DNA of 64,000 nt from Bdellovibrionaceae bacterium UBA2316 (GCA_002345205.1 DDVI01000089.1:1-64000); one strand, 5' to 3'; counted from the stretch's first letter, positions 1 to 9,307 are shown. Notes: generated from the letters alone by a model not told the origin. A program made the numbers and translations.

Positions 1-446
1 CAAATACTTTCGGCCGGGTTAATACTTGTTCAGCAATTGGCTCAATAGTTTGTTCATGAAGCTCTCGCGCAAATGGTAGACCATCCACTCGCTCTCGCTG
101 CATAATACTGATCATTTCAGCATTGCCGCATTTCATTTCCACGATTACAGTAATCAATAGCTTTAATTCCGAGCGAAATAATTTGGGTGTCATTTCTTTA
201 TCTAAATGACCTTGGAAGATTTTTCGGACTTCCCCCCCCCACTGTATTCATATGATCACTAAGGATGTATTTATAAAGACCCTCTTTGCTACCAAAGTAG
301 TAGCTGATCATTGAAATGTTTTGACTAGATTCTTTGGCAATTTCGCGTACCGAAACCGCTTCGAATCCTTTTTTTGCAAACAATGTCCGTGCTGCATTTA
401 AAATACCAAGTTTGGCGGTCTGTTCGACCTTTTGTTCTTCAGTCAT
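1..446 (-). pseudogene. TetR/AcrR-family regulator, frameshifted at a G9 run
   Basis: The N-terminal half is a typical TetR DNA-binding domain (helix-turn-helix around VREIAKESSQNISMISYYFG). The frame ends about 17 residues later, just past a run of nine G on the coding strand (232-240). Translating the next frame from there to the window edge gives a continuous, plausible TetR ligand-binding helix region (KIFQGHLDKEMTPKLFRSEL and on). Eight G would restore one frame. I therefore read this as one regulator gene interrupted by a +1 slip, either real (phase-variable or decayed) or a sequencing error. The C-terminus runs off the window. A double palindrome lies upstream and is the likely autoregulatory operator. 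Confidence 0.8.
232..240. repeat. Homopolymer C9/G9 tract in the tetR gene
   Basis: Nine consecutive C on the plus strand (G on the coding strand) sit exactly where the TetR reading frame changes. Runs of this length are prone to polymerase slippage. Confidence 0.9.
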
Positions 447-459
447 GGGATCTATTATA

Positions 460-508
460 GTTCAAACGTTCGTTTAGTTCAAGTGATAAACTAAACGAAC
501 GTTTGAAC
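460..508. promoter_or_regulatory. Large inverted repeat, probable TetR operator
   Basis: Perfect 18-bp arms at 460-477 (GTTCAAACGTTCGTTTAG) and 491-508 are separated by 13 bp. Each arm also holds a smaller palindrome, AAACG-TT-CGTTT, so the site could hold two regulator dimers. It lies 14 bp upstream of the tetR start codon at 446, which fits autorepression. The next gene on the other side (599-1153) points toward it, so the site probably controls tetR itself. Confidence 0.7.
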
Positions 509-598
509 TAAGGCCTAGTCCAGTTATAGTGGTTTAAACCATAGCCAGGATGGTCAAATTGAGATTGATTGGATTGGCAATAGAGTAAAGTAATCGCT

Positions 599-1153
599 TT
601 AAATAACTTTGTTATTATGAAGCGTATACAGTTTGAAGTTAAATTTTTGCAGCGCCTTTAGATAGACGGCATCGGTTTTTTCCTTCTCGATGTAAGAGCT
701 GGTTTTGGAATTCCAAACCTTCACGCGTAGTTTATCGTTTGTATATTGAGCCGACGGTTTACGCTTACCTTTAATAAAGGTCTTTTCACGCTGAACAATA
801 TCAAGATAACCATCACCATCAATGTCTTCTATCCAACCTTCTTTTAGAATTCTAACTTTCGATGTTTTCGACATTACTGCAAAGTCATTAATAATAAGTG
901 CTAACTGATCACCACGTTTCACCGTCAGTGTATAGAACGTTAGTTCTTTGGATTTAATAGCTTCAAGTTCAAACGTCTGATCTCGGGGACCTTTAAAGAC
1001 GGTAACACTATCAGAATCTATGTATTTGTATTTGCTTTTAGAGTCGGTCTTAAAACGGCCTGAAGTGAAATGAAATTTCTTAAAAAATCGGACGTCTTCT
1101 GCTTGAGCAAAATTAAAAATTAAAAGAGCCACACCGACGTACAATAGTTTCAT
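599..1153 (-). CDS. Exported hypothetical protein with a Ca-binding-like loop
   Basis: I do not recognise the family. The protein starts with a cleavable-type signal peptide (MKLLYVGVALLIFNFAQA) and continues as a lysine-rich, beta-prone sequence. A DIDGDGYLDI stretch around residue 120 looks like the Asp-rich loops of EF-hand or FG-GAP/VCBS repeats and may bind calcium. I chose ATG at 1153 because AAGGTGAC is correctly spaced before it; a GTG two codons upstream (1159) is in frame but lies inside that ribosome-binding site. Probably periplasmic or surface exposed. Confidence 0.65.
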   Translation of the reverse strand: MKLLYVGVALLIFNFAQAEDVRFFKKFHFTSGRFKTDSKSKYKYIDSDSVTVFKGPRDQTFELEAIKSKELTFYTLTVKRGDQLALIINDFAVMSKTSKVRILKEGWIEDIDGDGYLDIVQREKTFIKGKRKPSAQYTNDKLRVKVWNSKTSSYIEKEKTDAVYLKALQKFNFKLYTLHNNKVI

Positions 1154-1247
1154 TGTCACCTTACATTTATGGTAAAAGATCCCCTCCAGATTTACAAATT
1201 ATCTATTCTTGTTGACCTTGAATGAGACTCTCAAGTACACGATTTTA

Positions 1248-2276
1248 ATGATATATACCGACTCAAAACTGGGCATCCCGCAACTAGTTCACACTTTAAG
1301 AAACTCAGAACCCGTGGTTATGCCGACCGAAACTGTTTATGGATTGGCAGCCAAAATAGATGATTTGGAGTCGTTAAAAAAAATTTTTATTTATAAAAAA
1401 CGTCCATTTTTTGATCCATTGATTGTTCATATTTTTGATCGCCTACAACTGAGCCAGCTTTCTCATTTCGAGTCTCCTATAATTAACGATTTAGTGACTA
1501 AGTTTTGGCCAGGTCCATTGACTCTGGTTCTACCTAAGCGTAGTTCGGTTAGTGATCTTGTGACTTCAGGCTTAGATTCCGTAGGTGTACGCATGCCGAG
1601 TCACCCGCTCGCACTCGAACTTTTAAAGACTGTGAATGTTCCTCTAGCCGCACCAAGTGCCAACTTGTTTGGTCAAACAAGCCCCACAACGGCCCAACAC
1701 GTTGAAAACGATTTCCCTAATCTTCAAATTCTTGATGGCGGCCCATGTGACATCGGAATCGAATCAACCGTTCTAAAAGTACAACCTATCCAGAATGATA
1801 ACGTTTCATTATCTATTCTTCGCAAGGGGGTCATTACCCAATCGGCTATTATCGAAGCGCTAATAGGCTCGACAACACCTTACGTGTGGGCAACAGAGAT
1901 CGATAAAAAACATTCACCGGGCCATATGAAACATCACTATATGCCTAAAACCCCGATTGTTTTTTTTGATCAACCGGTAGAAATTGATTCGTATATTTCA
2001 TCCATCCAAGATGATTTTAAAAAAATCCCGGATACGATTGAAGACGTCACCCTGATTAAACCCCAAGGCAATATTGAGCGAATTGAAAAACTACAATTTA
2101 ACGCAGATCCCCTGATCGCCTGCCGCGAGCTTTACGGAAAATTAAAGCAGGCCTCAGAAACCGGCGCTCAGATACTAGTTTTTGAGAAGCAAAATTACAT
2201 GATGGGACAGGTTTGGGAGGCATTTTTGGAACGGATTATGAAAGCCTCTAGCCTGAATTATTCCAGTAGACCTTAG
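1248..2276 (+). CDS. tsaC: Threonylcarbamoyl-AMP synthase (Sua5/YrdC/TsaC family)
   Basis: Makes threonylcarbamoyl-adenylate from threonine, bicarbonate and ATP, the first step of the t6A37 modification of ANN-decoding tRNAs, in the cytoplasm. The YrdC domain is clear: VVMPTETVYGLAA near the N-terminus, YKKRPFFDPL, KFWPGPLTLVLP, and the SANLFGQTSPTTAQHV segment. A C-terminal extension of about 130 residues follows, including SPGHMKHHYMPKTP, typical of long Sua5 rather than short TsaC proteins. The open frame extends upstream to a TTG at 1209, but ATG at 1248 (342 aa) begins nearer the conserved domain. It is 27 bp ahead of an ABC transporter operon on the same strand. Confidence 0.9.
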   Translation: MIYTDSKLGIPQLVHTLRNSEPVVMPTETVYGLAAKIDDLESLKKIFIYKKRPFFDPLIVHIFDRLQLSQLSHFESPIINDLVTKFWPGPLTLVLPKRSSVSDLVTSGLDSVGVRMPSHPLALELLKTVNVPLAAPSANLFGQTSPTTAQHVENDFPNLQILDGGPCDIGIESTVLKVQPIQNDNVSLSILRKGVITQSAIIEALIGSTTPYVWATEIDKKHSPGHMKHHYMPKTPIVFFDQPVEIDSYISSIQDDFKKIPDTIEDVTLIKPQGNIERIEKLQFNADPLIACRELYGKLKQASETGAQILVFEKQNYMMGQVWEAFLERIMKASSLNYSSRP

Positions 2277-2303
2277 TCAACAGCCATACTACGCTAGTAA
2301 TGA

Positions 2304-2972
2304 ATGATAGTCGAAGTCAAAAATCTATTTAAAACGTATCAGTTAGGCGAGACAAAAATTGAAGCTTTACGGGGCCTCAACCTGTCACTCGAAGCGGGTG
2401 AATTTACCGCACTTATCGGTGCGTCCGGCTCCGGAAAGTCGACCTTGCTAAACTTGATTGGTTGTTTAGATAGACCCGATCAAGGCGAAGTCATTATCGC
2501 CGGACAAAACACAAGTACTCTGAGCGAAGATCAACTAAGTGAAATCAGAAATTTGCGAATTGGTTATATCTTTCAAGCATTCAATTTGATACCCGTTCTT
2601 TCTGTTTTTGAAAACGTGGAATTACCGCTTGTTCTGCGTACTGACATCACAGCCGCACAACGTAAAGAACGAGTACTACGCGCATTAGACGATGTCGGAT
2701 TAGGTACGTTTGTAAATCACTGGCCAAATAAACTATCGGGTGGTCAACGTCAGCGCGTGGCCATCGCCCGAGCCCTGGTGACCGAACCTAGTTTGATTCT
2801 AGCCGATGAACCCACGGCCAACCTAGATTCTAAAACGGCGAATATGATTATCGATCTACTGCTGGAAATGAATAAGAAAAGAAATGTAACTTTCTTGTTT
2901 TGCTCGCACGATGAAAAACTTATCAACCGCGTACAAAAAATAATTCGTATTTCTGACGGAAAGTTAGTTTAA
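2304..2972 (+). CDS. ABC transporter ATPase, LolD/MacB type
   Basis: ATP-hydrolysing subunit of a type VII (mechanotransmission) ABC system. Visible motifs are Walker A GASGSGKST, Q-loop FQAFNLIPVL, signature LSGGQRQRVAIARAL, Walker B LILADEPTANLD and the H-loop histidine in FCSHD. At 222 aa it has the usual LolD length. Its stop codon directly abuts the start of the first permease, and a LolA-like protein, a second FtsX-type permease and an outer-membrane protein follow. The module therefore probably moves a lipoprotein or lipid from the inner membrane toward the outer membrane. It may be a specialised paralogue rather than the housekeeping LolCDE. Confidence 0.9.
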   Translation: MIVEVKNLFKTYQLGETKIEALRGLNLSLEAGEFTALIGASGSGKSTLLNLIGCLDRPDQGEVIIAGQNTSTLSEDQLSEIRNLRIGYIFQAFNLIPVLSVFENVELPLVLRTDITAAQRKERVLRALDDVGLGTFVNHWPNKLSGGQRQRVAIARALVTEPSLILADEPTANLDSKTANMIIDLLLEMNKKRNVTFLFCSHDEKLINRVQKIIRISDGKLV

Positions 2973-4274
2973 ATGTGGAGCTGGGTCTTAGCTTATCGAA
3001 ATTTAGGACGCAATAAACGCCGAAGCCTGGCCACAGGATTGGCTATTGGTGCTGGGTTTATCGGACTACTTTTGATCTCGGCCTATCTCTATCGTGCGCA
3101 GCTGGCACTTCAAGCCAGTACCGTTTACTTAAATAACAAAGGCCATTTAGCTCTTTTCAAAAAAGATAGTTTGTTTGAGTTCACCTATCGTCCCTCTCGT
3201 TATGTGATAACTCTTGAAGAACAAAATAAAATTGCACAGATCATTAAAGATTTAGAACCCGATATCGAATTTACGGGACGATACTTAACCGGAACAGGGT
3301 TAATCAACTATCACAATAAAAGCACTCCATTCATTGCCACTGCTGTGGAACCGGATGTGTATAAACGAATACTCAATCATACCGAAGTCAATACATGGAC
3401 TCCCGATTGGGTGTTTCCAGAAACTGTGAATGATGCGGGAAAGTTTCTTGAAAATCCCAGTTTAGTTTCGATCACTGAATCGATGGGAATTTTATTGGGG
3501 AAAGAACCTCCCTTCACAAAATACAATGAAGACGAACGCACGATTCAGTTAATCGGTAAAAGCTTCTATGGAGAGCTTAACGCCATAGATTCAGAACTTG
3601 GTCTTCGCCACACTACGGGAATGGCCCTTGCCGAAGACACCAGTTTATTACTGAGTCTAGCGCAGTTACAGTCTTTGTACGCAACCGATGGCATTCAATA
3701 CTGGGCGATTTTTTTAAAAGATGCTTCGAATATCAAACGAATTCAAAAAGAATTTCAAAAACGCCTTAAAGAACAAAATTTAAATATCGACGTATTTCCC
3801 TACTACGACGAAGAATGGGGAGCGTACTATGTCGGTTCGATTGGGTTTCTATTTGTAATCGCTTGCTTCTTTGTTGTACTTATATGTGGGGCCGTTGTTC
3901 TATCTGTTGTAAATACAACCACACTTGGAATCTATGAGCGCCATAAAGAAATTGGAACCCTGCGTGCTACCGGATTTCCTCCGCGAGCTATCTATTCATT
4001 GTTTTGGAAAGAGAACTTAATTTTGAGCCTGTTTTCCCTAACTGCGGGTTACATTTGCGCTGAATGGATTGCAAGCGCAGTTAATGCCGCTAATATAAAG
4101 TTTCAGCCACCCGGAACCCAAGGTGATATTCGATTTGTATTAATCACCAAAGCCCAAATAACTCTGATTCTGGGATTGATTGTGCTTTTCATTAACTTTA
4201 TTTCTACGATCATTGCTGTTAGAAGAACAACTAAAGCTAACATTGTAAATCTACTTTCAGCTTCAGGAGGATAA
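2973..4274 (+). CDS. FtsX/LolC-like ABC permease (first of two)
   Basis: Has the FtsX/MacB permease layout: an N-terminal membrane helix (residues about 15-40), a periplasmic domain of about 240 residues, and three C-terminal helices (about 285-315, 345-370, 390-415). The cytoplasmic coupling segment YERHKEIGTLRATGFPPRAI is characteristic of this superfamily. The ATG follows the ATPase stop codon with no gap, indicating translational coupling. It likely forms a heterodimer with the permease at 4995-6317, with the LolA-like gene sitting between the two. Confidence 0.88.
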   Translation: MWSWVLAYRNLGRNKRRSLATGLAIGAGFIGLLLISAYLYRAQLALQASTVYLNNKGHLALFKKDSLFEFTYRPSRYVITLEEQNKIAQIIKDLEPDIEFTGRYLTGTGLINYHNKSTPFIATAVEPDVYKRILNHTEVNTWTPDWVFPETVNDAGKFLENPSLVSITESMGILLGKEPPFTKYNEDERTIQLIGKSFYGELNAIDSELGLRHTTGMALAEDTSLLLSLAQLQSLYATDGIQYWAIFLKDASNIKRIQKEFQKRLKEQNLNIDVFPYYDEEWGAYYVGSIGFLFVIACFFVVLICGAVVLSVVNTTTLGIYERHKEIGTLRATGFPPRAIYSLFWKENLILSLFSLTAGYICAEWIASAVNAANIKFQPPGTQGDIRFVLITKAQITLILGLIVLFINFISTIIAVRRTTKANIVNLLSASGG

Positions 4275-4275
4275 C

Positions 4276-4998
4276 GTGAAAACATTATTATTATTCCTAA
4301 TCGCAGCCTTTACAGTCCGTGCTGAAAACGCGCTTGAATTGCTCAAAGAATCGGATAGAGCCCGTGGTGCCGTTGGTGATGGTCTATCTTGGGGATTAAC
4401 TATCGATACGGAAGAAGATGGCGAAGCAAGCTCTCGCGAATTCGACGTCAAAGTCAAAGATGCGAATGCGCATATCGAAGCGACGGCTCCCGCACGCAAT
4501 AAAGGTGAAGTCTATATTTTTAACGATCGCAATATGTGGTTCTATAAACCGACATTAAAAAAACCAGTGGCCATTTCTGCTCGCCAAAAATTAACTGGCC
4601 AAGCGGCAAATGGTGATATCGCTAGTACTAACTATTCTAGAGACTACGAACCCACGATTGAAAAAACCGAGGAAATTAATAAAGAAAAATTCTTTGTTCT
4701 GATGTTAAAAGCAAAAACGAACACGTTAACGTACGATAAAATACGATACTGGATTTCTGCTAACACAAAACTAGCAATGAAAGCAGAGTTTCTAAACCTT
4801 CAAGGTCAACCTTTTAAAATCGGTGAACTTACTTATAAAAACTCTGTTAAAGATGGTGGAAAGACAATTCCATTTGTTAGTGAGCTAAAAATCACAGATG
4901 CCAAGTTTTCTAAAAATGTAAGCATCATAAAATATAAAAATCCAAAAGCAGAAAAGGTTTCTAACTCTATTTTTAATGTGAATAATCTAAGCCGGTGA
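4276..4998 (+). CDS. LolA-like outer-membrane lipoprotein-sorting protein
   Basis: A 240-aa periplasmic protein with a short signal peptide (MKTLLLFLIAAFTVRA, GTG start, preceded by AGGAGGATAAC). The body resembles the LolA-like domain of outer-membrane lipoprotein-sorting proteins: NDRNMWFYKPTLKKPVAIS, then a beta-rich half with KIRYWISANTKLAMKAEF and TYKNS. In known systems such proteins ferry a lipid-anchored cargo across the periplasm. It is encoded between two permeases of the same operon and overlaps the start of the second by 4 bp. The cargo is unknown. Confidence 0.8.
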   Translation: MKTLLLFLIAAFTVRAENALELLKESDRARGAVGDGLSWGLTIDTEEDGEASSREFDVKVKDANAHIEATAPARNKGEVYIFNDRNMWFYKPTLKKPVAISARQKLTGQAANGDIASTNYSRDYEPTIEKTEEINKEKFFVLMLKAKTNTLTYDKIRYWISANTKLAMKAEFLNLQGQPFKIGELTYKNSVKDGGKTIPFVSELKITDAKFSKNVSIIKYKNPKAEKVSNSIFNVNNLSR

Positions 4999-6317
4999 AA
5001 TATTTACTTCGAATTGCATTCAGAAATGTGCGCATCAATTTAAAACCGTCGCTAGCGGCCTTGCTTTCTATTTCGGCAGCGTACATGACTATTCTAATTT
5101 TTGATGGTTACATTGAAAGTGTTTCTAGATTATATTTAAATTCGTACCGTCATCGACAGATGTATGGTGACTTTATTATTCAGAATCCTCAACTTCGAAG
5201 CAAAGAAGGAAAGGCCGACCCCATTTCATATTCGCTAACTTCGGAACAGCAACAACGCATAGATTCGTACCTAAAATCCAGGTCCCAAGAGGTCGTAGCC
5301 GCGGTAAAGAATCTTGAATTTGTCGGAACTATTAGTAACGGGCGTGTTTCAACCATTTTTGTCTCTCGTGCTTTTCAACAAGATGAAGGCTTAAAACTAA
5401 GACAACAAGAATGGGGATGGAATGCTCTGTACGGAAAACCCATCCATTTGGGTGAACCCGGAAACAAAGTTTTGCTAGGACAAGCGCTAGCACGCACGCT
5501 TGGATGTCGACCTAAAGAAAAACAAAAGGTGCTAACGCCATCTGGTGGTTTCCGTGAAGGCTTTCGCGAATTTAATTGCGATACGGAAGACATATTACTT
5601 TCCGTAACCACAGCCACTGGCCAAGTAAATTCCTTAGACTTCAAAGTATCTGGTATCACAGATGCCGGTTACCGAGATATCGATGCTCGCTACGTTATGG
5701 CCGATTTTAAAGATGCCCAGACATTAGTGAATACGGATCGCGTGGGGTACTATACTTTGTTACTTGAAGATGGCATATCACAAAACAAATTTATTCGTGA
5801 TTTCGAAGAGATCGTAACGACTAAGGACCCCGCAATTAAGATACAACGCTGGCAAGATCATGCAGTCGGAGATCTCTACAACAAGACGATGAATTTACTG
5901 AGCGTCTTTCGCAACTTCGTGATTATTGTACTTGTCGCCATTTCGGGATTATCCATCGCCACTACATTTTCAAAAAACGTAAAAGAGCGTACTCGTGAAA
6001 TTGGCTTACTACTAAGTTTAGGGTTTTATCGACGTAGCGTTTTAAATATTTTTCTATATGAAAGTATGATCTTAGGTCTTTTAGGTGTTGGTATCGGTTT
6101 GATGGCCGGCGGAGCATTTTCGATTATTTTAAATGCAAGCCAAATATACTACAAAGCGGGCTTGCTGTCCGAACCAGTCGTATTTTATGTTATTCCAAAT
6201 TGGAACTCTCTCTTAATCGGAGCTTTGGGTTTAATTATTCTTGCGATCGTTGCATGCTATTTCGCAACTCGTTCAACATTAAATAAAAGCGTGGTAGAAT
6301 GCCTACAACACTCTTAA
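4995..6317 (+). CDS. FtsX/LolE-like ABC permease (second of two)
   Basis: A 440-aa permease related to the one at 2973-4274. It has one N-terminal helix (AALLSISAAYMTILIF region), a large periplasmic domain, and three C-terminal helices. The cytoplasmic loop VKERTREIGLLLSLGFYRR corresponds to the coupling loop of the FtsX family. The GTG start overlaps the LolA-like stop (GTGA), so translation is coupled. It most likely pairs with the other permease and the shared ATPase. It ends 19 bp inside the following outer-membrane protein gene. Confidence 0.86.
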   Translation: MKYLLRIAFRNVRINLKPSLAALLSISAAYMTILIFDGYIESVSRLYLNSYRHRQMYGDFIIQNPQLRSKEGKADPISYSLTSEQQQRIDSYLKSRSQEVVAAVKNLEFVGTISNGRVSTIFVSRAFQQDEGLKLRQQEWGWNALYGKPIHLGEPGNKVLLGQALARTLGCRPKEKQKVLTPSGGFREGFREFNCDTEDILLSVTTATGQVNSLDFKVSGITDAGYRDIDARYVMADFKDAQTLVNTDRVGYYTLLLEDGISQNKFIRDFEEIVTTKDPAIKIQRWQDHAVGDLYNKTMNLLSVFRNFVIIVLVAISGLSIATTFSKNVKERTREIGLLLSLGFYRRSVLNIFLYESMILGLLGVGIGLMAGGAFSIILNASQIYYKAGLLSEPVVFYVIPNWNSLLIGALGLIILAIVACYFATRSTLNKSVVECLQHS

Positions 6318-7576
6318 ATCTGCGTTTGCTATTTATTTTAGTAGTTACACTTGGCTATATTCCAAATGGGTGGTCCGGTCTTAATTTGCGATCAGAGAAT
6401 TATTTTTACGGCCGATCCTTTAGTTTAAAACCCGTACAGTTAGATCCCGGCAATCGACTATTTAGCCGTCCCGATTACTTAGCGAATACCGATATCAGAC
6501 CCGAACTGAAGCTTACATATTTGGATCAAAAATGGATTGTCCGTCCGCGATGGACCTACAGTTATGAAAGCATTCATTTTAATGACACAAATACAAACAC
6601 TTATTCCAGCAAAGGAAAAATTGATTTAACCGATGCCTATTGGGAATCTATATTCACAGACGAACTCAGAGCTACCGTTGGATTGCAAGTCTACCAATGG
6701 GGTCCAGCCGAATTCCTAAATGCCTCTAATCCTATTTTTCATCTAAACACACAACAGCGCAGTACTATCTTTAAAGAAAAAGGCAAAGTCCTAGTCCGCC
6801 TTAACGTCGACTACACACAGAATTTAAATCAAGTGTTTATCTACGAACCTATTTCCAATGGTGAACGCCCTTGGATTGCAGACGATACTGAATTTAAACC
6901 AAAAGCGTTGGTTAAAACAGAATGGATCAGTGATTCAGGTGTTAACTCTATTGGATTTGTTTTCGGCAGGGAAGAGCGAGCCATGGGATTTTTTGGCGAA
7001 TACTTTAGCTTTTCACCAACAGAAGGTGTTTCAATTTACCTAGATTCCAAGCATACGGAAAAATCACCCGCCTATTATCCCGGCGCCAATGATTATGGCA
7101 GCGAAAGTTTACTCTACAACCCAAATGCACATGCTGGATGGGCCAACTTCGGTGTTGCTGGAATTCGAAAGGAATGGAGCCATTTAGATTTACGATTTGA
7201 ATATGTCTATAACACTGGGGGATGGACACCAGAACAATTCCAAGGCGCCAAATTAACTTTGATTCAGCAAAACCCAGACACTGCCAAAAACTTCACGCGA
7301 TTTGCCAGTCCTGGGATCGAACTCCTAGGGCGCGGTTACGGCTATTTATCACTAAGGTTTTTTAACTTGGGCAAGAAAGATAATCACAGTATCGCCTTTC
7401 GTTATCTATACGCTGAAGGTGATTCATCTAGCACCCTCACAACTACGTACGATTGGGATTTTAATGATTCTATCAACTTCTTCGCCGAATTCTATGGATC
7501 ATTTGGCCAAAAAGAAGGCGAACTCAACTTGCTTCAACAGCAATCTTTAATGCTTGGATTACGCTGGAGTCTATAA
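6299..7576 (+). CDS. Outer-membrane protein of the Lol-like operon
   Basis: A 425-aa protein with an N-terminal signal peptide (LRLLFILVVTLGYIPNGWSG). The rest is rich in aromatic residues and alternating polar/hydrophobic strands, ending in GLRWSL, which fits an outer-membrane beta-barrel. I do not recognise a precise family. Its ATG lies inside the end of the second permease gene, so it belongs to the same transcript and may be the outer-membrane end of the pathway or its main client. Confidence 0.65.
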   Translation: MPTTLLNLRLLFILVVTLGYIPNGWSGLNLRSENYFYGRSFSLKPVQLDPGNRLFSRPDYLANTDIRPELKLTYLDQKWIVRPRWTYSYESIHFNDTNTNTYSSKGKIDLTDAYWESIFTDELRATVGLQVYQWGPAEFLNASNPIFHLNTQQRSTIFKEKGKVLVRLNVDYTQNLNQVFIYEPISNGERPWIADDTEFKPKALVKTEWISDSGVNSIGFVFGREERAMGFFGEYFSFSPTEGVSIYLDSKHTEKSPAYYPGANDYGSESLLYNPNAHAGWANFGVAGIRKEWSHLDLRFEYVYNTGGWTPEQFQGAKLTLIQQNPDTAKNFTRFASPGIELLGRGYGYLSLRFFNLGKKDNHSIAFRYLYAEGDSSSTLTTTYDWDFNDSINFFAEFYGSFGQKEGELNLLQQQSLMLGLRWSL

Positions 7577-7577
7577 T

Positions 7578-7601
7578 TGAGCTAGCCTTTTGGTAAGCTC
7601 A
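7578..7601 (+). terminator. Stem-loop after the Lol-like operon
   Basis: A hairpin begins just after the stop codon, with arms TGAGCTAGCC and GGTAAGCTCA around a TTTT loop and one internal mismatch. No T-run follows, so it may be a weak terminator or an mRNA-stabilising stem rather than a classic intrinsic terminator. Confidence 0.35.
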
Positions 7602-7673
7602 TTCACATCGGCTGACAAAAAATCAATCAACTCCTAACACCACGCTAACACATTTTAAGCTAGTATCTAAGCA

Positions 7674-8576
7674 ATGCTAAACACCATCGCTTTTGAAACA
7701 TGGAAACGCGCTTCTCAAAACTTAATATCTATTTATCAATTGCGCCTGAATAAAGTTCTTCGCCAACAGGCAAAGTACCTTGTCTTTATCAACGATTCTC
7801 AATATGAAATCGAAACAATCAATCACACTAAAGATCTCTACGTCCTACTTAAAATGCGACGTAATTTGGAACAGGCGAATAATAAATTAAGAATCGGACT
7901 TTCTGAATTTGCGCTCGCGGATGACTATGATGTTGATGCGGACCACATAGTTATTCGAGATACTAAAACAAAAGCCATCGTCGGTGGTTTCCGACTACTG
8001 TCTTCGTTTCATGCTAAAACGTTTTTTAATGAGTCTATTTTCAAACTTGATCCTATTAAGTCCAGATATAGAATTATTTTAGAACTGAGCCGTCTATTCA
8101 TCCTGCCTGAACACAAGCACAAGGACCTTATGAGTCTGGCGGCTCGTTTCCTGTCTCAATATACTTTAGTGTCCAAAACGGACGTTATCATCAGCAACCA
8201 GAGCATAAATTCTGGTGCCAGCCGAAGTGCGGCTCTCGTTAACCAGTACTTTAACACTGTGGGTTTGCATAACCCGTATTTTCAGTGTTCTCTTCATGGC
8301 TCTCATCACATTCCAAACTATCAACATTGGACTACATATTTTAAAAATGGTTTAAACGATTCAGAGATTTCAGAAAGTGCGTCCCTATTGCCCTCAGTTT
8401 TCAAGGATAGTTTAAATATCGGGGTTACTATTGCTGCCCCTCCCGGCTTTGATAGAACTACAAACCGTATAGATTTCTTGACCATATTAGATAAAGAAGA
8501 TTTAAATAGATCATTGTGGAAAAAATCATTCTCCCATTCCGAATTATCTTACGCGTCTTCTTATTCCTCGCCGTAG
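7674..8576 (+). CDS. GNAT-type N-acyltransferase, OlsB-like
   Basis: Resembles the OlsB/putative-hemolysin group of acyltransferases, which put a 3-hydroxyacyl chain from acyl-ACP onto the amino group of ornithine in ornithine-lipid synthesis. Evidence is the segment ALADDYDVDADHIVIRD, the central GGFRLL strand and ELSRLFI...MSLAARFL, as in autoinducer-synthase-like GNAT folds. The C-terminal 60 residues overlap the next gene by 61 bp, an O-acyltransferase, which is the expected partner (OlsA). The substrate is inferred from family and pairing, not shown. Confidence 0.65.
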   Translation: MLNTIAFETWKRASQNLISIYQLRLNKVLRQQAKYLVFINDSQYEIETINHTKDLYVLLKMRRNLEQANNKLRIGLSEFALADDYDVDADHIVIRDTKTKAIVGGFRLLSSFHAKTFFNESIFKLDPIKSRYRIILELSRLFILPEHKHKDLMSLAARFLSQYTLVSKTDVIISNQSINSGASRSAALVNQYFNTVGLHNPYFQCSLHGSHHIPNYQHWTTYFKNGLNDSEISESASLLPSVFKDSLNIGVTIAAPPGFDRTTNRIDFLTILDKEDLNRSLWKKSFSHSELSYASSYSSP

Positions 8577-9307
8577 CGACGATTTATTTTGCGTCGGCTT
8601 TTTACATTCATTTTACAGTTAAAGGTGAAAATTATCGACGTCGCCGATTTTCTGATAATGCGGCTAAATACACCAAGCTGATTTGTCAGTTATATAATAT
8701 TAAAATTGAACTTCATAATTTTCCCAAAAGCCAAGAACCAGGATTAATTGTCGGGAATCATCTTGGGTTCATCGATATTCTTGTTATGCACTCGATAACG
8801 AAAGCCCTTTTCATTACGTCTGAAGAAATGCGTAAAACGCCATTACTTGGGCTTATCACCGAGATGGCTGGCTGCATGTACGTGGATAGAAAAAATAGGT
8901 CCAACATCCGCGGCGAACTTGACAGCATTGTTCATACTCTAAACAATGGTTTCCGCGTCACGCTCTATCCAGAAGCAACTTCCCATAACGGCGAAGAAGT
9001 TCTGCCGTTTAAGCGAACCTTAATCAGTTCGGCGGCGCTTGCCGGCAAGCCGATCTTTCCCTATTGTTTTAATTTTAAGTCTATTAACGGAGGTCCGTTT
9101 ACAATTAAATATCGTGATTATGTTTGCTGGTATGGCGATATCACATTCTTCACTTCGTTCATTCGCTCGTGCAGTTTAAAAGAAGTTGTCACTGAAGTTA
9201 TTTTTCTAGATCCCTACTACCCTAAACCGGAACAAGATCGCGCCGAAGTGGCGGATGAAATCCGCCGCCAAATCGTCGAAAAATTCAAACCAGTACAAAA
9301 TATATAA
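8516..9307 (+). CDS. 1-acylglycerol-3-phosphate-type O-acyltransferase (PlsC/OlsA-like)
   Basis: Membrane-associated acyltransferase. It has an N-terminal hydrophobic helix (residues about 5-28), the catalytic HX4D motif in NHLGFIDILV, and the substrate-binding block YPEATSHNGEEVLPFK. At 263 aa it has the usual PlsC length. The GTG start at 8516 lies well inside the upstream OlsB-like gene, suggesting co-translation. The pair would make lyso-ornithine lipid and then ornithine lipid; a PlsC role in phosphatidic acid synthesis is the alternative. Confidence 0.8.
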   Translation: MEKIILPFRIILRVFLFLAVATIYFASAFYIHFTVKGENYRRRRFSDNAAKYTKLICQLYNIKIELHNFPKSQEPGLIVGNHLGFIDILVMHSITKALFITSEEMRKTPLLGLITEMAGCMYVDRKNRSNIRGELDSIVHTLNNGFRVTLYPEATSHNGEEVLPFKRTLISSAALAGKPIFPYCFNFKSINGGPFTIKYRDYVCWYGDITFFTSFIRSCSLKEVVTEVIFLDPYYPKPEQDRAEVADEIRRQIVEKFKPVQNI

